This document shows positions 1 to 4,912 of a DNA stretch of 5,267 nt, piece by piece (position 1 is the stretch's first letter; each line of letters opens with the position of its first letter). The notes under the pieces were generated by a model. That model had not been told where the DNA came from, ran no database searches, and saw only the letters and a list, made by a program, of their open reading frames with translations. Made by a program: the position numbers and the translations under genes. This DNA is from Betaproteobacteria bacterium HGW-Betaproteobacteria-20 (GTDB lineage Bacteria > Pseudomonadota > Gammaproteobacteria > Burkholderiales > Methylophilaceae), in the NCBI GenBank assembly GCA_002842195.1, contig PHCL01000120.1, forward strand, positions 1 to 5,267. The letters run 5' to 3'.

Positions 1-17
1 AAAAAATAATGAGGCGG

Positions 18-34
18 TATATATTTGATATATA
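18..34. repeat. AT-only perfect inverted repeat
   Basis: Seven-base arms TATATAT and ATATATA flank a three-base TTG loop, and a run of eight T (43-50) follows on the + strand. The stem holds no G or C, so it would be a weak hairpin. It lies in the 119-base non-coding stretch after the transpeptidase stop codon and could be part of a transcript end, but it does not look like a strong intrinsic terminator in either direction. I see no gene in 1-119. Confidence 0.3.
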
Positions 35-119
35 ACGAGTTATTTTTTTTGAGCAACGCAGCATGGCGACGGAAATTGAATTTTTAGAGGTGTCCATAAT
101 CTTAAATCCTATCTTAATT

Positions 120-1043
120 CTATGGCAGCGTAACGTCTCGCGCTATGCCATCCTGTCGCTCCAGCACCGCGTAGGCTCGCGCCCAATCAATACGGTATGC
201 CAGCAGTGCATCCTGCGCCAGTTGTTGAAGCGCTTCCTGCGAAACGCCGCCTTTATTATAAATATCCTGATGTACTTCAAGAAAAATTTTATCTTCAGAC
301 TCGGCCAATAGCATAGGTGCATAAATAATACTGCCACTAGTGTCAGGCGTTATCTGCATAAATAGTGCTTCAACGTCGTCAGGGTGCAGCCGTATGCAGC
401 CATGACTTTGAAAATGATAAATGCTGGCAGGCGCAATGGTGCCGTGAATGCCGATTCCCGGAAGGCTAAGTCCAATCCAGTACTTGCCGAGTGGATTATC
501 CGGGCCAGGTGGCACGCTTGTTTTAACCACCTTGCCTTCGCGCCGCATCTCTTCCTGAATTGATTTCGGCACCAGCCAGGTTTTATTGGCCACCATATTC
601 ATCAAATTAAAACCTCCCGATGGCGTTGGCCAACTTGGCTTACCCAGTCCGACAGGGTATGCGGCCAATAATTCCCCATATTTAAAGTAATACAGCATAC
701 GCTGTGGCAGGTTAAGCAGTAAATCGCCAGTTTGCGCCACTGGCACAATATGTCGATTGTCGATGATTAGTTTTTGTTCAGGCATTAACAAAGCATCATA
801 TTTCAGCCCATTGTCGCGAGCCAATGTTGTGGCTTCCACACCAAAGCGCGCGCCTATCTTAATCAGATAGTCACCTGTTTGAACTGTATATTCAAATACA
901 CTGCCGCTGATAATAAGTGACGACTGCCCGGCCACTGCCTGCGGTTGATAAAGCAAGCAACTCAATAGAGCGAGAAATCGCAGAAAGTTCAACGATATTT
1001 TCCTGTAGTTAATGTCAATAAAATAATCCGAATAGCTGAACAC
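120..1043 (-). CDS. LysM-containing L,D-transpeptidase (YkuD, ErfK/YbiS type)
   Basis: Exported enzyme predicted to act on peptidoglycan in the periplasm, forming 3-3 (mDAP-mDAP) cross-links or attaching a protein to the wall. Residues are numbered from the GTG start. A signal peptide has its hydrophobic core at about 19-32 and a likely signal peptidase I site after AVA (36-38). A LysM-like domain spans about 51-97 (YTVQTGDYLIKIGARFGV), followed by a YkuD domain at about 104-243. The catalytic signature is complete: GIHG with His200, then SHGCIRL with Cys216 as nucleophile and Arg218. The segment VPPGPDNPLG (177-186) is typical of the ErfK/YbiS/YcfS/YnhG group, as are the total length and the C-terminal tail (245-307). 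The start is uncertain: GTG at 1043 has no clear ribosome site, whereas TTG at 992 (residue 18) has AGGA eight bases upstream and gives a neat 21-residue signal peptide. The precise cross-linking or protein-anchoring role cannot be told from sequence. It is transcribed alone, divergent from the DksA-like gene. Confidence 0.93.
   Translation of the reverse strand: MFSYSDYFIDINYRKISLNFLRFLALLSCLLYQPQAVAGQSSLIISGSVFEYTVQTGDYLIKIGARFGVEATTLARDNGLKYDALLMPEQKLIIDNRHIVPVAQTGDLLLNLPQRMLYYFKYGELLAAYPVGLGKPSWPTPSGGFNLMNMVANKTWLVPKSIQEEMRREGKVVKTSVPPGPDNPLGKYWIGLSLPGIGIHGTIAPASIYHFQSHGCIRLHPDDVEALFMQITPDTSGSIIYAPMLLAESEDKIFLEVHQDIYNKGGVSQEALQQLAQDALLAYRIDWARAYAVLERQDGIARDVTLP
1001..1004 (-). promoter_or_regulatory. 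Ribosome binding site supporting the TTG start of the transpeptidase
   Basis: On the minus strand AGGA is followed by eight bases and then TTG at 992-990. Upstream of the GTG at 1043 the bases (TCTTAACCG) show no purine-rich Shine-Dalgarno. The TTG start also removes a 17-residue polar stretch from the front of the signal peptide. This favours 120-992 as the true coding span. Confidence 0.5.
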
Positions 1044-1064
1044 CGGTTAAGACCGATAATCCTG

Positions 1065-1093
1065 ATGATAGTTTAACAGGCATGACCACACTA
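1065..1093 (-). promoter_or_regulatory. Weak candidate promoter for the transpeptidase gene
   Basis: On the minus strand the hexamer TATCAT (1070-1065) matches the sigma-70 -10 consensus at five of six positions. The hexamer 17 bases upstream, TAGTGT (1093-1088), is a poor -35. Transcription would begin near 1058, giving a leader of about 15 nt to the GTG or about 66 nt to the TTG. The -35 region runs into the palindrome at 1091-1108. Only the -10 is convincing. Confidence 0.25.
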
Positions 1094-1108
1094 ACATGTA
1101 CGTGTTAG
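1091..1108. promoter_or_regulatory. 18-bp palindrome in the divergent intergenic region, possible operator
   Basis: CTAACATGTACGTGTTAG is symmetric around GTAC, with arms CTAACA and TGTTAG. Only the pair at positions 7 and 12 (T against G) breaks the symmetry. It lies between the divergent transpeptidase and DksA-like genes, 79 nt before the latter's start codon and overlapping the weak -35 of the former. Size and symmetry fit the site of a dimeric regulator, but no regulator gene is visible and I cannot assign the motif to a known family. Confidence 0.35.
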
Positions 1109-1114
1109 CACTCA

Positions 1115-1143
1115 TTTATTCATCATTGAAACTTCTATATATT
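1115..1143 (+). promoter_or_regulatory. Weak candidate promoter for the DksA-like gene
   Basis: TATATT (1138-1143) matches the sigma-70 -10 at five of six positions. TTTATT (1115-1120) stands 17 bases upstream and matches the -35 at three of six. The AT-rich setting makes chance matches likely. If real, the leader would be roughly 35-40 nt and the palindrome would sit just upstream of the -35. Confidence 0.25.
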
Positions 1144-1186
1144 AACTACAGGGTTTGAGTCCTGATAACGAGAATGGGGAATATCT

Positions 1187-1576
1187 ATGTCAAATATAAA
1201 CAATAAACAAATTGATTCACTACGTATTTTGATGGAAGCGGAGCTTGCCAAATTAGTCACTAAAACGCGTGATGAGATGAATCCTGAGTTAAAGACCAAC
1301 TACATTGATATTGATGGTGATGTTGCTGATGATGAAGCGGTTGCTGACACCATCGTTGATACCGACAATGCGATTATCGGATTGCACTTACAAAAAGCGC
1401 GTGATCTGAATGCCGCCCTGGACCGTATTCAGTCTGGCGTTTATGGCGTATGCATAGATTGTAGCGATGATATTGGCTTTGAGAGGCTCTCTGCCTACCC
1501 GACTGCAAAACGCTGCATTAAATGCCAGAGCTTGCATGAAAAAATGTTCGCGAGTAATCCTACGCCTTCAATGTAG
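1187..1576 (+). CDS. TraR/DksA-family C4 zinc-finger protein
   Basis: A 129-residue protein of the DksA/TraR family, whose members bind the RNA polymerase secondary channel and, often with ppGpp, retune transcription. The N-terminal part (about 5-80) is predicted helical, like the family coiled coil. Its middle holds an acidic stretch, DGDVADDEAVAD (43-54), whose D45-x-x-D48 pair resembles the Asp-x-x-Asp tip of E. coli DksA. The C-terminal zinc finger is complete: C89-x2-C92 and C110-x2-C113, within the typical GVYGVCIDC...RCIKCQ arrangement. The start is well supported, with GGGGA (1176-1180) six bases before ATG. The protein is shorter than E. coli DksA (151 residues), so it is more likely a secondary DksA-like paralogue than the housekeeping one. 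It stands alone, divergent from the transpeptidase and convergent with the alcohol dehydrogenase gene. Which promoters it affects, if any, cannot be inferred. Confidence 0.9.
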   Translation: MSNINNKQIDSLRILMEAELAKLVTKTRDEMNPELKTNYIDIDGDVADDEAVADTIVDTDNAIIGLHLQKARDLNAALDRIQSGVYGVCIDCSDDIGFERLSAYPTAKRCIKCQSLHEKMFASNPTPSM

Positions 1577-1587
1577 CGATTTCTCCA

Positions 1588-2574
1588 TCAATCCATGACT
1601 AAAACTGCGGCCCCGCGTATTTTTCCCAGTCGCAATTGATTGAGGGCATCGTTAGCAGCATTTAGCGGAAATTTTTCCACCTCGGGTCGAATGCCAATTT
1701 TTGATGCTAATGCCAGAAACTCCTCGCCGTCACGACGGGTGAGGTTAGCAATCGAGCGTAAAGTGCGTTCACCCCACAGTATTGAGTATGGAAATTGGGG
1801 GATATCAGTCATGTGTATACCGGCACAAACCACAATACCACCCTTTACAACATCACCTAACGCTTGCGGAATGAGCGCACCTACAGGCGCAAAAATAATG
1901 GCAGCATCCATTTTTTCTGGTGGTGCCGTGTCTGAATCTCCAGCCCAGGCTGCGCCAAGCTCAATCGCAAAGCGCTGACCAGCGACATCGCCGGGCTTGG
2001 TAAAGGCAAAGACCTTTCGACCCTGGTGATGCGCGACTTGAGCAAGAATATGCGCAGCCGCACCAAAACCATAAATGCCTAAACATCGCGCGTTACCTGC
2101 CGCCAGCAACGCCCGATAACCGATCAGTCCAGCGCATAGCAGCGGCGCAGCTTCGGCATCAGAATATGTATCCGGCAAAGCAAAGCAGTAATGTTGGTTT
2201 GCCAAGGCGTATTCGGCAAAACCTCCATCTAAAGTGTAGCCTGTGAAACGTGCGTTATCACACAGATTTTCATGGTTGGTTGCGCAATAATTACATTGGC
2301 CGCAGGTATAGCCCAGCCAAGGCACGCCCAGACGTTGGCCAATCGTGTATTGCGCTACCTCTTGCCCTTTTGCCACTAAGACGCCAACGATTTCATGGCC
2401 CAGAACAAGCGGAGTTTTTGGGTTTGTAAGTTCACCATCCATTACATGTAAATCGGTGCGGCACACACCGCATGCATGAACCCTGAGCAATACTTCATCT
2501 TCTTTTGGCACCGGTATCGGCAATTCCGCAAGACGCAAGGGCCTGCCAACCGCATCTAATAACATCGCTTTCAT
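1588..2574 (-). CDS. Zinc-dependent alcohol dehydrogenase family protein (MDR)
   Basis: A 328-residue medium-chain dehydrogenase/reductase, predicted to interconvert alcohols and aldehydes or ketones with NAD(P) in the cytoplasm. Catalytic zinc ligands are visible as C38 (CGVCRTD, 35-41), H60-E61 (GHEIVG) and C147 (PLLCAG). The structural zinc lobe is intact with C91, C94, C97 and C105. The nucleotide-binding fold begins at LGIYGFGAAAH (165-175). The end of its second strand (about 188-193, VFAFTK) lacks the acidic residue usual in NAD-preferring enzymes, so NADP use is possible. Features such as LGIYGFGAAAH and FAPVGALIPQAL match, from memory, the TIGR02822 zinc-binding alcohol dehydrogenase subfamily; substrate is unknown. 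Its ATG overlaps the stop of the upstream membrane microprotein (ATGA) and lacks a good Shine-Dalgarno, which suggests translational coupling. It is the last gene of the leftward set, ending 11 bp from the convergent DksA-like gene with no visible terminator between them. Confidence 0.93.
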   Translation of the reverse strand: MKAMLLDAVGRPLRLAELPIPVPKEDEVLLRVHACGVCRTDLHVMDGELTNPKTPLVLGHEIVGVLVAKGQEVAQYTIGQRLGVPWLGYTCGQCNYCATNHENLCDNARFTGYTLDGGFAEYALANQHYCFALPDTYSDAEAAPLLCAGLIGYRALLAAGNARCLGIYGFGAAAHILAQVAHHQGRKVFAFTKPGDVAGQRFAIELGAAWAGDSDTAPPEKMDAAIIFAPVGALIPQALGDVVKGGIVVCAGIHMTDIPQFPYSILWGERTLRSIANLTRRDGEEFLALASKIGIRPEVEKFPLNAANDALNQLRLGKIRGAAVLVMD

Positions 2575-2729
2575 TTATGTCGCATGGCGATGCTGGCTAC
2601 CTCGATTGAGACACCAAGCACTATCAGCACCGCGCCCGCCCAAGCTTCTGTGGCCAGAAAAATCAAAATTGCCCCCAACAGCACTAGCACTATGGAGATA
2701 AGGCGCCACATTGTTTTTTTGTTTTCCAT
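2571..2729 (-). CDS. Small two-helix membrane protein (52 aa), function unknown
   Basis: A short frame encoding MENKKTMWRLISIV... and ending ...SIAMRHK. It has two predicted membrane helices at about 9-27 and 31-48, joined by a tight turn around TEAWAG (27-32). Positive charges sit at both ends (K4, K5, R9 and R50, H51, K52), so by the positive-inside rule both termini should face the cytoplasm. Glu43 falls within the second helix. The start has AAGG six bases upstream of ATG, and that site abuts the stop codon of the preceding zinc-ribbon gene (8 nt between genes). The TGA stop overlaps the alcohol dehydrogenase ATG by four bases. This fit between two well-supported genes is strong evidence that it is translated. 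I do not recognise the family. Possible roles include a membrane anchor or regulator for a neighbour, which is speculation. Confidence 0.8.
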   Translation of the reverse strand: MENKKTMWRLISIVLVLLGAILIFLATEAWAGAVLIVLGVSIEVASIAMRHK

Positions 2730-2737
2730 GAAAAACC

Positions 2738-3238
2738 TTAACGACTCCAGCGCACACGCACTAAGTTTTCTCCAGGGGCGCGATCCACCTTCAGTTCACC
2801 TTGGTAAGCATGGTGTATAGCTTCACCGATGCCATGGGCAAGGTGGGTATCTGTTGTTGTTATCAACATGGCGGCATCCTGATTTTCTATATTCATAATG
2901 CGCTTATAGGGGTGCTCTGCGCGTTCATGCTCTGCATGATTCTGAATTAATCGCTTTATTTCCTCACGGTGGGCTTCAAAAAAAGCCCCTTCTAATGTGA
3001 CGAACCCGGCAGGATAGTTGTCATTAATACGGTGACAGGCTGAACAAGTTTCTTTATGTGCGTTTTCTGGGGCTTCTATCCATTGCCAACGCCCCTCATG
3101 ATAGACGGCGCCACATTGCTCGCAGAGAGTTGGTTCTGATAATTTACTTTTATTTTTATAAGGGTAAATATCCTCTTTAAACAGTGGCCTATCATAACCA
3201 ATGGGATGAATGCCTGAGGGTGTTTTATTGAGATTCAT
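2738..3238 (-). CDS. BCAM0308-type zinc-ribbon protein, function unknown
   Basis: A 166-residue soluble protein with no signal peptide or membrane segment. Two CxxC knuckles, C39-EQ-C42 and C65-SA-C68, form a likely zinc ribbon, with GAVYHEGRWQW between them; this resembles the N-terminal zinc finger of NMD3-like proteins. The middle (about 85-113) is a charged, His- and Glu-rich helix. The C-terminal part (about 119-166) reads as a small alpha/beta domain with TTTDTHLAHGIGEAIHHAY (127-145) and ends in VRVRWSR. From memory this matches proteins annotated as BCAM0308 family, named after a Burkholderia cenocepacia gene; no biochemical role is established as far as I know. The start has a strong AGGAGA six bases before ATG. 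A 109-nt gap separates it from the upstream CBS gene, and 8 nt separate it from the membrane microprotein downstream. RNA or ribosome binding under stress is a guess from the zinc ribbon. Confidence 0.82.
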   Translation of the reverse strand: MNLNKTPSGIHPIGYDRPLFKEDIYPYKNKSKLSEPTLCEQCGAVYHEGRWQWIEAPENAHKETCSACHRINDNYPAGFVTLEGAFFEAHREEIKRLIQNHAEHERAEHPYKRIMNIENQDAAMLITTTDTHLAHGIGEAIHHAYQGELKVDRAPGENLVRVRWSR

Positions 3239-3347
3239 TTGGTGTCTCCTTTTGCATTAGCTTTATTCTTAATGTCGTCTCTATTTATTCAAGTTTCTAA
3301 TAATTTGATGATGCAGTTAGTAACCATAAATTGGTTGACATAACTAA
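3239..3347 (-). promoter_or_regulatory. 109-nt AT-rich gap inside the leftward gene set
   Basis: The largest gap between the co-directional genes. It contains the strong Shine-Dalgarno (3250-3245) of the zinc-ribbon gene. I find no convincing -35/-10 pair on the minus strand and no strong terminator. A weak inverted repeat, GTTGA-N9-TCAAC (3334-3352), overlaps the CBS stop codon. An internal promoter or an RNA processing site is possible but not demonstrated. Confidence 0.25.
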
Positions 3348-3797
3348 TCAACGCCGTTTTGCGACTTCATTTTTCTGCTCACGAGCGACCAACTTACTGA
3401 GCGCCCCAAATTCTTTCGCTAATAACTGCAATAAATCATCTAATGTAACAATGCCTATCAGGCTACCGCTGTCGTCGACGACAGGTAGTCGCCGCACGCC
3501 CTTGCCGGTCATTAGCTGGATGCCTTCAAACACGCCGGCACTCTCCTTTACGACAGCAAGCTTGGTGACCATAATGTCGCCTGCCGTAATCACGCTGCAA
3601 TCCAGCTCGGTTGCTATTACTTCCACAATCACGTCTCTATCAGTCACGATACCGACCGGTACTATTTTATTCATGCGGTCCTCTATCACTACAACATCGC
3701 CTACATGATGCTGACGCATCAGCATGGCGACATGCGACACTGTGGCATCACGCCGTACAGTGATAATTTCATGGTTACAAATTGCGCCGATGGTCAT
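3348..3797 (-). CDS. Stand-alone CBS-domain-pair protein
   Basis: A 149-residue protein consisting almost wholly of one Bateman module (two CBS domains). The first spans about 8-60 and ends in GIVTDRDV (49-56); the second spans about 74-128 and ends in GIVTLDDL (115-122). These G-[IV]-x-T-x-x-D motifs are the ribose/phosphate contacts used by CBS pairs that bind AMP, ADP, ATP or similar nucleotides. No enzymatic or DNA-binding domain is attached; only a short basic tail (about 136-149, ending AKRR) follows. It would therefore act in trans, perhaps modulating a partner according to adenylate state, which fits its place 44 nt downstream of an ATP-yielding acetate kinase. That function is inference. 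The start is firm: AAGGAG (3810-3805) lies seven bases before ATG. Confidence 0.9.
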   Translation of the reverse strand: MTIGAICNHEIITVRRDATVSHVAMLMRQHHVGDVVVIEDRMNKIVPVGIVTDRDVIVEVIATELDCSVITAGDIMVTKLAVVKESAGVFEGIQLMTGKGVRRLPVVDDSGSLIGIVTLDDLLQLLAKEFGALSKLVAREQKNEVAKRR

Positions 3798-3841
3798 GAT
3801 AATTCTCCTTTTTAGTTAATTTCAGTTTTTTAATCAGCTCT

Positions 3842-4912
3842 TTAAAATGCATACAGATTTTCAGACAACCTTGCAATTTCAGCTTCTTCGTCAGCGTGGA
3901 TGACCAACACTGGCTTAGATTCGGGCGTGCTCAACGTTGTTGAATGTACCTGATTGGCCTCTTCATCGAGCTTGAATCCTAGAAAACCGAGTGGCTCACA
4001 AATAAGCGCGCGCACGTGCGCAGAATGTTCACCTATGCCGCCGGTGAAAACTAGGGCATCGATACCGCCAGATTTGGCGGCGTAACCGCCAATAGCTGCG
4101 CGCACTTGGCGGGCAAAATACTCCACGGCAAATGTGGCATTTTTACCATTACTTTTTAGCAACGTAGACATATCGCTACTTTCACCGTTTGACAATGCCA
4201 GCAAGCCCATTTTTTCATAAACAAGTGTCGATAACTCAGCAGAGTCGTAATGTTTGGCAAGTGCTAACATCACTCCAGGATCCAAATCTCCACTGCGTGT
4301 TGCCATAGGAATGCCGCCAGCAGGACTGTAACCCATGCTAGTATCAACCGAGCGCAGATTTTCCAGCAAGCATAAGCTGGCGCCATTACCTAAATGCGCC
4401 ACGACCACGCGGGCGCGGGCGCTTGCGCCAAGCAGGTTAGGTAACTGTCGCGTAATATATGAATAATTGATGCCATGAAAGCCGTAGCGACGCATTTCAA
4501 GTGATTGCGGAATCGGCAGACGGTAAGCTAATTCTGGTAAGGTCGCGTGAAAAGCTGTGTCGAAACAAGCAATTTGCGGACAATTAAATCGCGTAGCACA
4601 TAAATCTACACCTTGCAGGTTGCTGGGCATATGCAGCGGCGCGAGATGGATAATGCCCTCTAGTCGAACCCGTTCATCAGCATCAATCAGGCGTGCGGCA
4701 TCAGTGATTGCTCCGCCGTGGACAAAACGATGACCTATAATATCAGGTTGCGCCTTGCCTAGGCCTTTAAGCAAATCATTAAACGCTTCAGCATACTGAT
4801 AATCAGCACGATACTCGTAATGAAAATTCTGCCGCTCGCCTTCTGGCAAAAACAAACTAGCCTTGAGGCTGGACGAACCGCTATTGATTGTCAGTATATT
4901 TAATAAGGCCAT
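3842..4912 (-). CDS. ackA: Acetate kinase (short acetate/propionate kinase form)
   Basis: Catalyses acetyl phosphate + ADP to acetate + ATP in the cytoplasm, consuming the product of the phosphoketolase encoded just upstream. The ASKHA-fold motifs are all present: TINSGSSSLK with N10, IGHRFVHGG with R62, FDTAFH with D118, RRYGFHG with H146, VVAHLGNGASL (170-180), MATRSGD with R206, FTGGIGEHS (289-297), and a near-terminal HADEEAEIAR whose Glu342/343 match the TNEE glutamate of other acetate kinases. At 356 residues it is about 45-50 shorter than E. coli or Methanosarcina AckA. Most of the loss, about 30 residues, lies between N10 and R62, away from the catalytic residues, so activity is expected. 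Its ATG overlaps the end of xfp by 13 nt and has only a weak AAGAAG ten bases upstream, suggesting translational coupling. Propionate kinase activity cannot be excluded, but the xfp neighbour favours acetate. Confidence 0.95.
   Translation of the reverse strand: MALLNILTINSGSSSLKASLFLPEGERQNFHYEYRADYQYAEAFNDLLKGLGKAQPDIIGHRFVHGGAITDAARLIDADERVRLEGIIHLAPLHMPSNLQGVDLCATRFNCPQIACFDTAFHATLPELAYRLPIPQSLEMRRYGFHGINYSYITRQLPNLLGASARARVVVAHLGNGASLCLLENLRSVDTSMGYSPAGGIPMATRSGDLDPGVMLALAKHYDSAELSTLVYEKMGLLALSNGESSDMSTLLKSNGKNATFAVEYFARQVRAAIGGYAAKSGGIDALVFTGGIGEHSAHVRALICEPLGFLGFKLDEEANQVHSTTLSTPESKPVLVIHADEEAEIARLSENLYAF

Noticed and set aside
510..526. TGGCACG followed by a T-rich stretch, like a sigma-54 promoter
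   Set aside because: The -12 GC element is missing and the site is inside the transpeptidase coding sequence on the opposite strand.
957..968. Possible lipobox LLSC (residues 26-29) in the transpeptidase signal peptide
   Set aside because: Leu at the -2 position is atypical, the hydrophobic core continues past the Cys, and a good AVA signal peptidase I site follows.
1105..1113. TTAGCACTC, identical to one arm of the CIRCE heat-shock operator
   Set aside because: The required second arm GAGTGCTAA nine bases later is absent, and these bases are partly the arm of the 18-bp palindrome.
1640..1978. Plus-strand frame of 112 codons opposite the alcohol dehydrogenase gene
   Set aside because: Complementary to conserved dehydrogenase sequence with no motif of its own.
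2575..2757. 60-codon minus-strand frame overlapping the microprotein in another frame
   Set aside because: It starts inside the zinc-ribbon gene, has no coherent domain or hydrophobic pattern, and competes with the 52-residue frame that has a proper ribosome site and operon fit.
2584..2820. Plus-strand frame of 78 codons opposite the microprotein and zinc-ribbon gene
   Set aside because: It is antisense to two better-supported genes and shows no recognisable protein features.
3335..3351. TTGAC...ATCAA resembling an FNR/ANR box upstream of the zinc-ribbon gene
   Set aside because: The half sites are seven bases apart instead of four, and the motif overlaps the CBS stop codon about 100 nt from the next start with no promoter next to it.
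3331..3708. Plus-strand frame of 125 codons opposite the CBS gene
   Set aside because: Low-complexity Ser/Thr-rich product complementary to a clear CBS-pair gene; a shadow frame.
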